Shown: one piece after another, positions 24,917 to 37,696 of the stretch
Layout of the letters: every line of letters begins with the position of its first letter
Position numbering within the stretch: the first letter of the stretch is position 1
Translations under genes and position numbers: made by a program
Source: Ciona savignyi
Taxonomy: Eukaryota; Chordata; Ascidiacea; Phlebobranchia; Cionidae
DNA: 64,000 nucleotides
Direction of reading: 5' to 3'
NCBI GenBank assembly: GCA_000149265.1
Contig: CH003075.1
Location: 903,141 to 967,140, forward strand
Notes under the pieces: generated by a model
What the model saw: the letters and a program-made list of their open reading frames with translations, nothing else
Databases searched by the model: none
Told to the model about the DNA's origin: nothing

Positions 24917-27900
24917 CTACCAGTACTGTTGGCGACTATTGTATCCAGAATCTTGATTCATTGAGTTGCCATCACCGTATGATCCCCGGTTATTATCCTG
25001 GCCATAAGATCCTTGAATTCTTTTGACTTCGTGAGAATACCCGATTGATGGACTGTCATTGAAATGCACATTGCGGTTGTAGGTTGTTTTGTATTGGTCT
25101 CGCTCAGAACCATAGTAAGAACTACGTCTATCACCACTGTGTTTATATCCATTAACAAGGTTGGACTGAGCCAGCACCAATCCTGATCTTGATGGTAAGT
25201 AAATCTGAAATTCAACCAGAAGTAAATCATTTTGCCATACCACGCCTGATATATAATATATACAACCTACCATCATTGAGTTGGGGAAATTTTCAAAGTG
25301 TTCATTCTTTGAATGGAATTCCACATTGGCTTGGTTTCTGCTATGCCCACCGAAGCAATTATCATCCGTATCCAACAAGATCTTGTAACTGGAAATGACA
25401 ATAATTTGTTTGATCGCCCACCAACAGTAACTTATGCACAGAATATTAGTTTTTATCAAACCTTCCACATTGTCTAACTGGTATTTTGTAATCCGGATAA
25501 CTTTTCTTTGGATGAAAATTGAAAATAAAGACAAGCCCAGCTCGTTCAAACACCATCACTTTATCTCCCTCGTGTGTTCGTGTTACCACAGCCTATGTGA
25601 TAAAGTTGGTAACATCGAAATAAAGCCGATCTGCGTTAAGATGACGAACCTGGTTTGATTTGAGCCATCCGAATCTCTCTTCTGTTTTGTTGACAGCTTG
25701 ATCGAATCGGTTGAGATATTTGTACCTCATCTGCTGGTTGTCAGCCAGATGGAACTGTCTTCGAGCGAATTAATAATTGTCGTTGTTTGATGGAGATGAA
25801 AGCTCAACCCAGTCTGAATGTCCGAATTCATTACCTGAAAACAACCAACTGGTTATACTCGTTCAGAAACAAACTGAATTCACCCACCAATGAAATTAAG
25901 GAACCCTTGTCCAGCAAATGCATGTGTGAATAGTCGGCTCATCTTGTAAAGACTTAAACCACGATCCAATTGTGGAGTCATTTGTTGAGACTCGGACATC
26001 GGAGAATCCCCAATCAATTTACGACTGAGGGTCATGCGACCAACTTCGTTCTAGCACATAAGTAAATGTTTTGGTATGTTTTTCTAACCACTGATATTAA
26101 AGATATCAAACCTGTTCATGGTTCTCAGTAAACATGATCTTCTTATCAGCATTTTGATTTTCCTCAAGCATTTGTCGGATGAAATGCATGTTCCACTCTT
26201 CATCACGCATCTCATTGAACAGCTGTACAAATGATGGATGTTTAAACAGAGAACCGGTTGGATAGTATTACAATTTAATAATTTATTCTTACTTTTTCCC
26301 AAACGTTTGCTGCATCTTTACAAAGTCTGTAGTCAAATCCAAGCCCTCCTTCACGCACTGGTCTGCTGAGAGCTGGCATTCCTTGAACATCCTAAGATGT
26401 CGAAGCTCGGTTTAAAGTTTATTTCAATACATTTTCAGGTATAACGTACCTCTGCAATTGTGATTAAATTTGGGTAGAAATTATGAAGCATGTCATTCAT
26501 TAACATCAGATAAGCCAATCCATCAGTTCGCATTTGCCTACCGAAGTAGTGCTGGTAGTCTCGGCTGCAGAGTTGATGTTGATCTAGGAAAAACCTTATG
26601 ACATAAGAATCCTTATTGGATGTGAAAATGACCAACCATATTTGGAGGGTTCATGAAATATTATTGTCGACAATCCATTGAATCTGAAACCATCAACACG
26701 AAATTCGTTGACGTAATAACGCAACTGTGACATGAGGAATCGAAGGGTTTCCCATCTGCAAAGTTATTCATTTAAAGAATTACTAAAGTGGTTAAAATAT
26801 ATGAACCTTACTTCTTATAATCAAAAACTCTTGTATCGTGTTGATTGTTGAATCCTTGTGGACCATCATCAAAATAGCAAGCATTAGTTCCATCAAACAT
26901 GTTCAATCCATCTAGAACATTATTTGAAGCTTCTCCATGCATCACATCCAACATTACGTAGATCCCCATTCCATGAGCAGTGTCCACCAACTCTTTGAAC
27001 TCTTCAGGAGTCCCGTATCGGCTGCTAACACATATCGAGTGTTGGAGAAGCATTCTGTAAACTGAACCTGTAATGGTTACCTTGAAGCAGAAAAGTAGTT
27101 GGTGATTTGGTAACCCCAACTTGGGTAGTAAGAATGCTCGACTACAGCCATGAGGAGAAGTGAGTTGTACCCTTGATCCCGGATGCGAGGGAGGATAGTG
27201 GAAGTGAAATATCGGTAGGTGGAAATTTCACATCGTTCCGATGCGATTCCGATGTGAGCTTCGTAGATGCGGAGTCGATCGGGTTTGCGCGGTCTAGTGT
27301 GAGTTATCTGGAGAAAGATCGTTTGTGAGATTCTACTTTTGCGTAATCCTTCCAGGATCGTACCTGGAATCTTTGGGAAGATGGAGGATTCCAGAACTTC
27401 CACTTGAATCCCTGATTATGGTCACATTGAACGACATACTTTGCCCATGGAGATATTCGTTCAATTGTTTGGTTGTCCTTTGTTTCAATAACGATCTATG
27501 GAACCATCGATTAGCGTGCACTGTTTACTTTATTTATAGAGTCGGTTAAAACTCACCTTAAGTTCACTGCAATGTCCAACCGGGCACGACCCATCTCGAT
27601 TTGCTGGAATAAAGAGTTCCCACTTGCCAAACCCGACTTCACGATATGAAATGAGATTCCAGTTGTCTGTAAATCTTTTTGTTAGCGGTTTGAATAAGTG
27701 AAACTTGGTAAATTCTTACTGAATTCTCCTTTAAGATAGACGGCTCTGGCATTGGGAATCCACTCCATGCATCTCACTCTCCCATCTTCCATCATCACCA
27801 CTCCAAAGTCCTTGTAACCGTGAGTAAATCGATCAAGTCCTTCCTCCCTCTCAATCGCCATCTTTGTTTTCTCAAACATGCCGTATCTTGGGGAAGAAGA

Positions 27901-28061
27901 AATCCATTATTTCTACATTTTCAAAAAACTCGAGCCGTATCTTACCTTGTCCGAATGTCAGCTTCATGCATCCGAAGTTGAGGGTAGTCTCTAAAGAGGT
28001 TCTCAATCGAGGGAACTCCCCACTGCTGCATATCTTGGTTGTTGAAGCTTGTGCTTTCCAT
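24917..28061 (-). pseudogene. GBE1: GBE1-like copy 3, exon 7 splice donor lost
   Basis: Reading frames of all 15 exons are open, from MESTSFNNQ at 28,061 to QQYW and TAG at 24,917. The exon 7 donor (ACAAAC|GTAATCC in other copies) is removed by a 7-nt deletion at about 26,611-26,622, also present in copy 1. Without another donor the transcript would run into intron 7. A cryptic donor would lose part of the segment after the region II motif. Active-site substitutions are as in the other copies. Confidence 0.75.
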
Positions 28062-28564
28062 GTTGAAGTTTTCTGTGAAGCTGAAGATGCTTTGAACGAA
28101 GCTTAAATCGAATGATGATGTCCTTGCTTCGCGGCATCTCTTTTTATAGCACGTATTTCAATCAATACAAGATTAATCCTTTTAATCTCATGCAGTTCAT
28201 GTAAACTAAAGTTTATTAAATACTTAATTACGGTATTGCACTTCATTAATTTCATTGTCAATTTGAATGTGCTAATCTCTTAATATGATTTAATAAGAAC
28301 AAGTATGAAATTACACCAGACATAATTTTAAAATATAATCTCAACATAACTCAACATAATCCACCATCCATCTGTACGTACTCTATATGTATATACACTG
28401 CTTATACCGTTTATTTGGTGGATTAGCATTACTATTCTTATAATGTTTAATTACTAATAAACAAATGTAAAGCCCTTGTGCAAAATTTGTGCTACGAAGT
28501 TGCTACAGCATAGTTTCTAGATACTAAGTCACTCGATATGAGTTAGATCAGCAACTGTTTAGTG

Positions 28565-28600
28565 CATTGGCCATCGAAACAACGCATGTAGCTAGTTTTC
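28565..28600. other. Empty SINE site in unit 3
   Basis: Where other units have ggccggcgaaacaac, SINE, ggccagcgaaagcagctag, unit 3 reads ggccatcgaaacaacgcatgtagctag with a single copy of the flank. This is the layout expected for a pre-insertion allele. A precise loss by exchange is the alternative. Confidence 0.6.
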
Positions 28601-29713
28601 AACTTATGTTTACGTTTAGGCTACGTTTCAACTTATGTTTCTATGTCCCATCACAACAGCAATAGATTCCGTTTTAATAATAATATTAAATACACGCGTT
28701 CAGAAGTAAGTTTATTAGAACTCCCTTAGCATATTTAAGTGACATGTTTTGCCGAGTCACAGTGGGACATCACATTGATTTATTTACACCTCGAATCTGC
28801 GTATGTTGGACTTCAAATAACCGTAGTTTTGTTCTCTTGTGTTTTTGTGCAGACTTTTTTAAATGAGTGTTTTTTATTAAAGGTGTTTTGTTTTTTTTTC
28901 TAAAATGAACCGTTAGTGTCAAGCTTTGAAACGATCTGTGAAATGTGTAAAATTCATCGGCGGGTTTCCTCTTTTAGGTTAAGTTTACCTTCGTGTGTTA
29001 TTAATTACACAAATTAAAATGAGGTTTTTTTATATTCGGTGCAGTTGCCATGTTGCTACGGTATGTTTGCCAATTTGCTCTTGATCTATTGCGTAAAAAT
29101 TAATAAATCGCGAGAAATCTTCGACAAAACAAATAGATTTTAATACCGGATTCAAACGTACGTAATAAAATGTCCTCGGATATGAATAAATCTATTATAA
29201 TGTTTCACTGAATAAATATCAGTGCAGCCGAGTTAAAAATGTTTTTACTGAATTCGACACATCGGCACTACGATCTACATTGGTCGCAAATAAGTTGACA
29301 ATGATTTATAATCTTGTATAAAACAGCGAATTAAAAAAAACGGAACATACAAAAAATGCATATAGCATGATGAACTGCACAAATAGCCTATAGATTAACG
29401 ATTTATAAACCGAATGAATGAAACTTCTTGGAATGTGAACGGTGTAGAAAAAACAGAAACGGAAGTTATAATTTCAATGATACAAGCTTTTTATTTGAAT
29501 TCGAAATTGGGTTATTTTCCAATGTTCAAATACTGGCCATGGTCGGAAAACCTGGATTTAAATTCTCTTCAGGTGTTGAAAACTAGAAATCGCGGGTTCA
29601 AAACTAAGCCGGGGACAAAGAAGAATGAATAGTTGTCCAATCAAGGCCAGGCTTAATTCATTAACTCTATGTTCGAATCCAAGTCAGATTTGAAAAACCA
29701 CATATACTTGGTT

Positions 29714-30523
29714 TTACGTTGTCCAATATTGTTGAATATGTGGGTATTTACTAGCGTCGGCATCAATAGTATGAGGTGCATACGCATGTTGGGTTGGTAT
29801 ATGCGTCGGGTAAGGACTGGGAAAGTAATTTGTGTTGTTTGATATGCAAGTATTGCTCGAAAAATAGTTTCGATTTTGCATTGGGTCGAGTTTGGCATAT
29901 CCCGTCATTCGGTCGGTTTCGATGTATCCCGGTGCATAGGGAGGGGCTTCGAACGCGCATTGCCGACTGACAGGGGTGCTGCAGACTCCACTGATTCCCG
30001 GGTAGTTCTGCGCAGGAAAGGTTCCACGATCGTGCACCAATATTGGCACGGAAACCCAGCGCGTTGTTGGGAGTCGAGGATTGTCGTAACTCGGCGAAGG
30101 CCCTTTGTCAATACGATTGCGTATAACGAAGGCGGACAGGACTATACAGTTCTAGTGAATTGAATTTTATCCAGGCGGTTTTACTGACTGGTTTTGTTCC
30201 TGGACAAGGTACTTTATCGTCATTACCATGATTAAATAAATTGGTGGAATATGCATGGAATATTAATCCCATACGCGTGGTTGAGTCAATGAAGGGCGTT
30301 ATAATTCTATATAACACTGATAAACTTTTAATTACTTTGTGCCCAAACGCGTTTACTGAACTATGGATGAACTATGGACTGAACTATGGACGTTTACTGA
30401 GCTATGGATGTCGGTGTCAATCCATTCATGTTTGCCAGCGATTCCCTATGAGGGGCAGAAAGTTATTTTTGATGACGGAATCTCCGGTCTAACTCAAAAG
30501 TTTGCAACTTCGAGAATAAAACT
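29714..30523 (-). pseudogene. NKX2-2: NKX2-2 3' fragment, copy 3, helix 3 deleted
   Basis: The last exon is open from QQYWTT (stop at 29,714) up to PSYDNPRLP, but at about 30,117 the sequence jumps from caatacga to ttgcgtataacg. This removes the coding for [16 protein letters not shown], the splice acceptor and part of the intron. The same deletion is in unit 5. The homeodomain-exon piece (about 30,410-30,523) has lost its donor end (ctatggatgtcgg). Cannot encode a homeodomain. Confidence 0.8.
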
Positions 30524-30692
30524 CCAATAATTTATTCGGATAACATAGGTATTAAGTTTAGATCGGTAACTGGGAACCCATTAGTTTTTGCTTGCAGAAA
30601 CAAACGTTGTACCTTTTGTATGTGATATAACATGAGGTAGGTAACCAGTTTTTTTTTAATAGTGGTGATTCACATGTGGTTGACACTCTAGG
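30520..30692. repeat. Array junction repeat 3
   Basis: Same landmarks as junction 1, with gattcacatgtggttgacactctag at the right end. Confidence 0.7.
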
Positions 30693-31077
30693 TGAGTAAT
30701 CTGCTGGTATTTTATCTTAATAAATACAATAATCCAATATCTACCATTTATTTACAATTGTTGATATGGCACAACAAAATTATTAGGACAATTATTACTT
30801 TACGACTAAAACACGTCTAGTGACTAAAACAGTTAACATTTTCATTAGGCTCTTTAAGCAAAGGCAATTTAATGCGGATTAAAATGCCATACACGTTAAA
30901 ACGTCACAAACCTTAAACATTTTTAGTATAAATCTATGGAATGCACATATAATGAGCACAACTACTAAATACAGCATAGGTACATCTACAAAGAATACAA
31001 CATATATCTAAGGCTGCAATATCTACAATCTGCATTTTATAAATTTTCCTTTCACGGTTCATAATGATGATGTTCTA

Positions 31078-34000
31078 TCAGTACTGTTGGCGACTCTTGT
31101 ATCCAGAATCTTGATTCATTGAGTTGCCATCGCCGTATGATCTTCGGTTATTATCCTGGGCATAAGATCCTTGAATTCTTTTGACTTGAGAATACCCGAA
31201 TGGTGGACCATCATTGAAATGCACATTGCGGCTGTTGGTTGATTTGTATTGGTCTCGCTGAGAACCATAGTAAGAACTACGTCTATCACCACTGTGTTTG
31301 TAACAATCAACAAGGTTGGACTGAGCAAGCACCATTCCTGATCTTGATGGTAAGTAAATCTGAAATTCAAACAGAAGTTGAAATTCATTTTGCCATAACA
31401 CGCCTGATATATAATATATACAACCTACCATCATTGAGTTTGGAGAATTTTCAAAGTGTTCATTCTTTGAGTGGAATTCAGTATTAGCTTGGTTTCTGCT
31501 ATGCCCACCGAAGCAATTATCATCCGTATCTAACAAGATCTTGTAACTGGAAATGGAAATAATTTGTTTGATCGCCCACCAACAGTAACTTATGCACAGA
31601 ATATTAGATTTATCATACCTTCCACCATTGTCTAACTGGTATTTTGTAATCTGGATAACTTTTTGTTGGATGAAAATTGAAAACAAAGACCAGCCCAGCT
31701 CGTTCGAACACCATCACTTTATCTCCCTCGTGTATTCGTGTTACCACAGCCTGTGATAAAGTTGGTAACAACGAAATAAAGCCGATCTGCGTAAAGATGA
31801 CAAACCTGGTTTGATTTGAGCCATCCAATTCTCTCTTCTGTTTTGTTGACAGCTCGATCGAATCGGTTCAGATATTTGTACCTCATCTGCTGGTTGTCAG
31901 CCAGATGAAACTGTCTTCGAGCGAATTGATAATTGTCGTTGTTTGATGGAGATGGAAGCTCAACCCAGTCTGGATGTCCGAATTCATTACCTGAAAACAA
32001 CCTGGTTATACTGGTTCAGAAGTAAACTGAATTCACTCACCAATGAAATTAAGGAATCCTTGTCCAGCAAATGCATGTGTGAATAGTCGGCTCATCTTGT
32101 AAAGACTTAAACCACGATCCAATTGTGGAGTCATTTGTTGAGACTCGGACATTGGGGAATCCCCAATCAATTTACGGCTGAGTGTCATACGACCAACTTC
32201 GTTCTAGCGCAAAAGTAAATGTTTTGGTATGGTATTCGAACCACTGATATCAAAGATATCTAACCTGTTCATGGTTCTCAGTGAATACGATCTTCTTATC
32301 AGCATTTTGATTTTCCTTGAGCATTTGCCGGAGGAAATGCATGTTCCACTCTTCATCACGCATCTCATTGAACAGCTGTACAAATGATGGATGTTTAAAC
32401 AAAGAACCGGTTGGATAGTATTACAAATTAATGATTTATTCTTACTTTTGCCCATATGTGTGCTGCATCTTTACAAAGTATGTAGTCAAATCCAAGCCCT
32501 CCTTCAAGCACTGGTCTGCTGAGAGCTGGCATTCCTTGAACATCCTGAGATGTCGAAGCTCGGTTTAAAGTTTATTTCAATACATTTTCAGGTGTAACGT
32601 ACCTCTGCAATTGTGATTAAATTTGGGTAGAAATTATGAAGCATGTCATTCATTAACATCAGATAAGCCAATCCATCAGTTCGCATTTGCCTACCGAAGT
32701 AGTGCTGGTAGTCTCGGCTGCAGAGTTGATGTTGAATCTAGGGAAAAATGCTATGACATATGAATCCTCATTGGATAACGTTTGTGAAAATGACCAACCA
32801 TATTTGGAGGGTTCATAAAATATCATTGTCGATAATCCATTGAATCGGAAACCATCAACACGAAATTCGTTGACGTAATAACGCAACTGTGACAGAAGGA
32901 ATCGAAGGGTTTCCCATCTGCAAAGTTGTTCATTTATAGAATTACTAAAGTGGTTAAAATATATAAACCTTACTTCTTATAATCAAAAACTCTTGTATCG
33001 TGTTGATTGTTAAATCCTTGTGGACCATCAATCAAAATAGCAAGCATCAGTTCCATCAAACAAGTTTAATCCATCTAGAACATTCTTTGAAGCTTCTCCA
33101 TGCATCACATCCAACATTACGTAGATCCCCATTCCACGAGCAGTGTCCACCAACTCTTTGAACTCTTCAGGAGTTCCGTATCGGCTGTAACAATATCAGT
33201 GTTGGAGAAGCATTCTGTAAACTGAACCTGTAATGGTTACCTTGAAGCAGAAAAGTAAGTTGGTGACCTTGGTAACCCCAACTTGGGTAGTAAGAATGCT
33301 CGACAACGGCCATGAGGAGAAGTGAGTTGTACCCTTGATCCCGGATGCGAGGGAGGATATTGGAAGTAAAATATCGGTAGGTGGAAATTTCACATCGTTC
33401 CGATGCGATCCCGATGTGAGCTTCGTATATGCGGAGTCGATCGGGTTTGCGCGGTCTAGTGTGAGTTATCTGGAGAAAGATCGTTTGTAAGATTCTACTT
33501 TTCCGTAATCCTTCCGGGATCGTACCTGAAATCTTTGGGAAGATGGAGGATTCCAGAACTTCCACTTGAATCCCTGATTATGGTCACATTGAACGACATA
33601 CTTTGCCCATGGAGATATTCGTTCAATTGTTTTGGTTGTCCTTTGTTTCAATAACGATCTATGGAACCATCGATTAGCGTGCACTGCTCACATTTATTTG
33701 TAGAGTCGGTTAAAACTCACCTTAAGTTCACTACAATGTTCAACTGGGCACGACCCATCTCGATTTGCTGGAATAAAGAGTTCCCACTTGCCAAACCCAA
33801 CTTCACGATATGGAATGAGATTCCAGTTATCTGTAAATCTTTTTGTTAGCGGTTTGAATAAGTGAAACTTGGCAAATTCTTACTGAATTCTCCTTTAAGA
33901 TAGACGGCCCTGGCATTGGGAATCCACTCCATGCATCGCACTCTCCCATCTTCCATCATCATCACTCCAAAGTCCTTGTAACCGTGAGTAAATCGATCAA

Positions 34001-34228
34001 GTCCTTCCTCCCTCTCAATCGCCATCTTTGTTTTCTCAAACACTCCGTATCTTGGGGGAGAAGAAATCCATCATTTCTACATCTTCAAGAAACTCAAGCA
34101 GCTGTATCTTACCTTGTTCGAATGTCAGCTTCGTGCATCCGAAGTTGAGGGTAGTCTCTAAAGAGGTTTTTAATTGATGGAACTCCCCACTGCTGCATTT
34201 CTTGGTTGTTGAAGCTTGTGCTTTCCAT
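31078..34228 (-). pseudogene. GBE1: GBE1-like copy 4, multiple frameshifts
   Basis: Runs from ATG at 34,228 to TGA at 31,078. Here the last Trp codon of copies 1-3 is replaced by TGA, so the tail ends QQY. Apparent lesions: +1 in exon 4 (about 33,627-33,634), two single insertions in exon 5 (about 33,253-33,270), +1 in exon 6 (about 33,029-33,032), and +1 at the end of exon 13 (about 31,618-31,626, as in copy 1). The exon 7 donor is present. The tail exon has an in-frame 3-nt loss. Region I, II and IV substitutions are the same as elsewhere. Confidence 0.8.
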
Positions 34229-34702
34229 ATTGAAGTTTTCTGTGAAGCTGAAGTTTTTTTGACCGAAGCTTGAATCGAATGATGATGTCCTTGCTTCGTA
34301 GCATCTCTTTTTATAGCAAGAATTCCCATCAATACAAGATTAAACGTTTTAATCTCATGCAGTTCATGTAAACTAAAGTTTATTAAATACTTAATTACGT
34401 TATTGCGCTTCATTAATTCCATTGTCAATTTTAATGTGCATATCCTTTAATATAATTTAATAAGCACAAGTATGAAATTACACCAGACATATTTTTAAAA
34501 TCTAATCTCAACATAACTTATATCCACCACGAATCCGTACGAATGCATTGCTTATACCGTAATGTTTAATTAAAACTAGACAAATGTAAAAGCACTTGTG
34601 CATAAGATGATACAACATAGTTTCTAGAGTGATACTAATCAAGTAACTTGATATGAGTTAAATCAGCAATTGTTTAGTGAATCGGCCGGCGAAACAACAA
34701 TT

Positions 34703-35015
34703 AGAATAGGATAGGATATTAATGTTTGTCCGCGTGAAAGGGAAATTCCAGGGGGTTAACAAACGGGCAATCGTCGGATCGCCTCGCGCCCACCATCGGG
34801 TTACCGGACGGCGGACCTATTGCAGTGTGTTGTGTGATTGTTATAGACACGTTTCCTTATTTTGGTGGAACACATTAATCTTCTGGGTTCAGATAATTTC
34901 CGTTAAGTGCCTTGCCCAAGGACACAACCGACTAGCTAGCGGCCAGTTTCGCACCACAAACCTTACGGTTGAAAGGCGTCGCACTATACCGCCAGACTAA
35001 CCGGTCGCACAATTG
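34703..35015 (-). mobile_element. tRNA-derived SINE in unit 4
   Basis: Same insertion site and ends as in units 1 and 2, with its own substitutions (for example gtttgtccgcgtgaaaggg). Confidence 0.75.
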
Positions 35016-36165
35016 GCCAGCGAAAGCAGCTAGTTTCAATACCATTACGTTTCGGCTTATGTTCCTATGTCCCATCACAACAGCAATAGATACCGTTTCA
35101 ATAAGATATTAACCTACAGGCGGGCAGAAAGTAAGTTTGTTAGAACCCCCTCAGCATATTTAAGTGACATGTTTTGCCGAGTCACAGTGGGGCATCACAT
35201 TGATTTACTCACACCTCGAATCTGCGTATGTTGGACTTCGAATAGCCGTAGTTTTGTTGTTTTTGTGCAGACTTTTTTAAATGAATGTTTTTGTTTTAAT
35301 AAAGTTCTTTTGGCTGTCGTTTTCCAAAAAATAACCGTTAGTGTCAAACTTTCAAACGATCTGTGAAATGTTCAGAATTCATCGGCGGGTTTCCCTTTTA
35401 GGTTAAGTTTAACTGCATGTGTCATTAATAACCCAAATTTAAAAGAGGCTTTTTTATATTCGGTGCAGTTGTCATGTGTTACTACGGTATGTTTGCCGAT
35501 TTGCTTTAGCTATATTGCGTAATAATTATTAAATCGCGAGAAATCTTCGGCAATACAAATAGATTTTGATACCGGAGTCAAACGTGATAAAATGTCCTTG
35601 GATATGAATAAATCTATTATAACGTTTCACCGAATAAATATCAGTGCAGCCGAGTTAAAAATGTTTTTACTGATTTCGACACATCGGCACTACGATCTAC
35701 ATTGGTCGCAAATAAGTTGACAATCATTTATAATCTTGTATAAAACAGCGAATTAAAAACATGAACATACAAAAAATGCATAGCATGATGAACTGCACAA
35801 ATAGCCTAGATTAACGATTTATAAATCGAATGAATGAAACTTCTTGGAATGTTAACAGTGTAGAAATAACATAAACGGAATTTATAATTTCAATGATACC
35901 AGCTTTTTATTCGAATCCAAGCGTGGGTTATTTTCCAATGTTCAAATTATCGCCAGGGTGGAAAACCTGGGTTTAAATTTACTTCAGGTGTCGAAAACTA
36001 GGAATCGCGGGTTCAATACTAGGCAGAGGACAAAGAAGAATGAATAGTTGTCCAATCAAGGCCAGGCTTAACCCATTAATTCTGTATTCGAATCCAAGTC
36101 AGGATTGGAGTAACAGGGATGCTGTCTTCCAAAGACCCGGATAGAAGAACCACATATACTAGGTT

Positions 36166-37134
36166 CTACGTTGTCCAATATTGTTGAATATGTGGGTATT
36201 TACTAGTATCGGCATCAATAGTATGAGGTGCATACGCATGTTGGGTTGGTATATGCGTCGGATAAGGATTGGGAAAGTAATTTGTGTTGTTTGATATGCA
36301 AGTATTGCTCGAAAACTAGTTTCGATTTTGCATTGGGTCGAGTTTGGCATATCCCGTCATTCGGTCGGGTTCGATGTATCCCGGTGCATAGGGAGGTGCC
36401 TCGAACGCGCATTGCCGACTGACAGGGGTGCTGCAGACTCCACTGATTCCCGGGTAGTTCTGCGCAGGAAAGGTTCCACGATCGAGCACCAATATTGGCA
36501 CCGACACCCTGCGCGTTGCTGGTAGTCGAGGATTGTCGTAACTCGGCGAAGGCCCTTTGTCAATACGAGCACGCTTCATCTTGTACCGGTGGTTTTGGAA
36601 CCATATCTTGATCTTAAAAGAATAAAATTTAGTCAAAGGGTATTATATTGCGCATAAGGAAGGCGGACAGATCTATATAGTTCTAGTAAATTGAATTTTA
36701 TCCAGGCGGCTCTACTGACTCGGTTTGTTTAGGGATAAGGTACTTTACCATCATTACCTTGATCAAATAAATTGGTGGATTATACATGGAATATTAATCC
36801 TATACGCGTGGTTGAGTCAATGAAAGACGTTATAAGCCTACAACACTGATAAACTTTTAATTACCTTGTGCCCAATCGCGTTTTCTGAGCTATGAATTAT
36901 GCTGTACAATTTGAAGACATTCTTTAGTTTTTGTTTAACCAATTGAGTCACTTAACAACTGCTTTGTTTAGCATAGAAACACAACTATAGTCAATAACCT
37001 AAAATATATTATCGAACCTGTGTCGGTGTCAATCCAATCATGTTTGCCAGCGATTCCCTTTCAGGGGCAGAAAGTTATTTTTTATGACGGAATCTCCGGT
37101 CTAACTCAAAAGTTTGCGAGTTCGAGAATAAAAC
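36166..37134 (-). pseudogene. NKX2-2: NKX2-2 3' fragment, copy 4, nonsense codon
   Basis: The last exon (36,166-36,612) is open from [14 protein letters not shown] through RRVSVPILV and [12 protein letters not shown] to MQNRN. There a Tyr codon has become TAG (about 36,316), cutting off roughly the last 50 residues. The homeodomain-exon piece (about 37,015-37,134) is cut at the same place as the other copies. Confidence 0.85.
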
Positions 37135-37304
37135 TCTAATAATTTATTCGGATAACATAGGTATTAAGTTTGGATCGGTAACTGGGAATCCATTAGTTTT
37201 TGCTTGCAGAAACAAACGTTGTACCTTTTATATGTGATATAACATGAGGTAGGTAACCAGTTTTTTTTTCATTAGTGGTGATTCACATGTGGTTGACACT
37301 ATAG
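37134..37304. repeat. Array junction repeat 4
   Basis: Same landmarks as junction 1, with gattcacatgtggttgacactatag at the right end. Confidence 0.7.
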
Positions 37305-37696
37305 GTAAGTAATCTTCTGTTATTTTATCTTAATAAATACAATAATCCAATATCTACCCTTTATTTACAATTGTTGATATGGCACAATACAATTATCAGG
37401 ACAATAAATATTTTACGACTGAAACACGTCTGGTGAATAAAAACAGTTAACATTTTCATAAAGCACTTTAAGCGACGGCAATTTATTGCGGATTAAAATA
37501 CCATAGCATACACGTTAAAACGTCACAAACCTTACACATTTTCAGTATAAATCTATGGAATGCACATATAATGAACACAACTACTAAATACAGCATAGGT
37601 ACATCTACTAAGAATACAACATATATCTAAGGCTATAATATCTACAATCTACATTTTATAAATTTTCCTTTCACGGTTCATAATGATGATGTTCTA

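Larger units (their letters stand above)
24504..30692. repeat. Tandem unit 3 (short form, no SINE)
   Basis: Landmark spacing is 6,158, about 460 less than units 1 and 2. The difference is explained by absence of the SINE at 28,565-28,600 and a deletion of roughly 100 bases at 30,117 in the homeobox piece. Contents: GBE-like copy 3 (24,917-28,061), spacer 28,062-29,713 with nothing else recognised, NKX2-2 fragment (29,714-30,523) and junction repeat. Confidence 0.85.
30662..37304. repeat. Tandem unit 4
   Basis: Landmark spacing 6,613. Contents: GBE-like copy 4 (31,078-34,228), spacer 34,229-36,165 with a SINE at 34,703-35,015, NKX2-2 fragment (36,166-37,134) and junction repeat (37,134-37,304). 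Nothing else recognised in the spacer. Confidence 0.85.
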
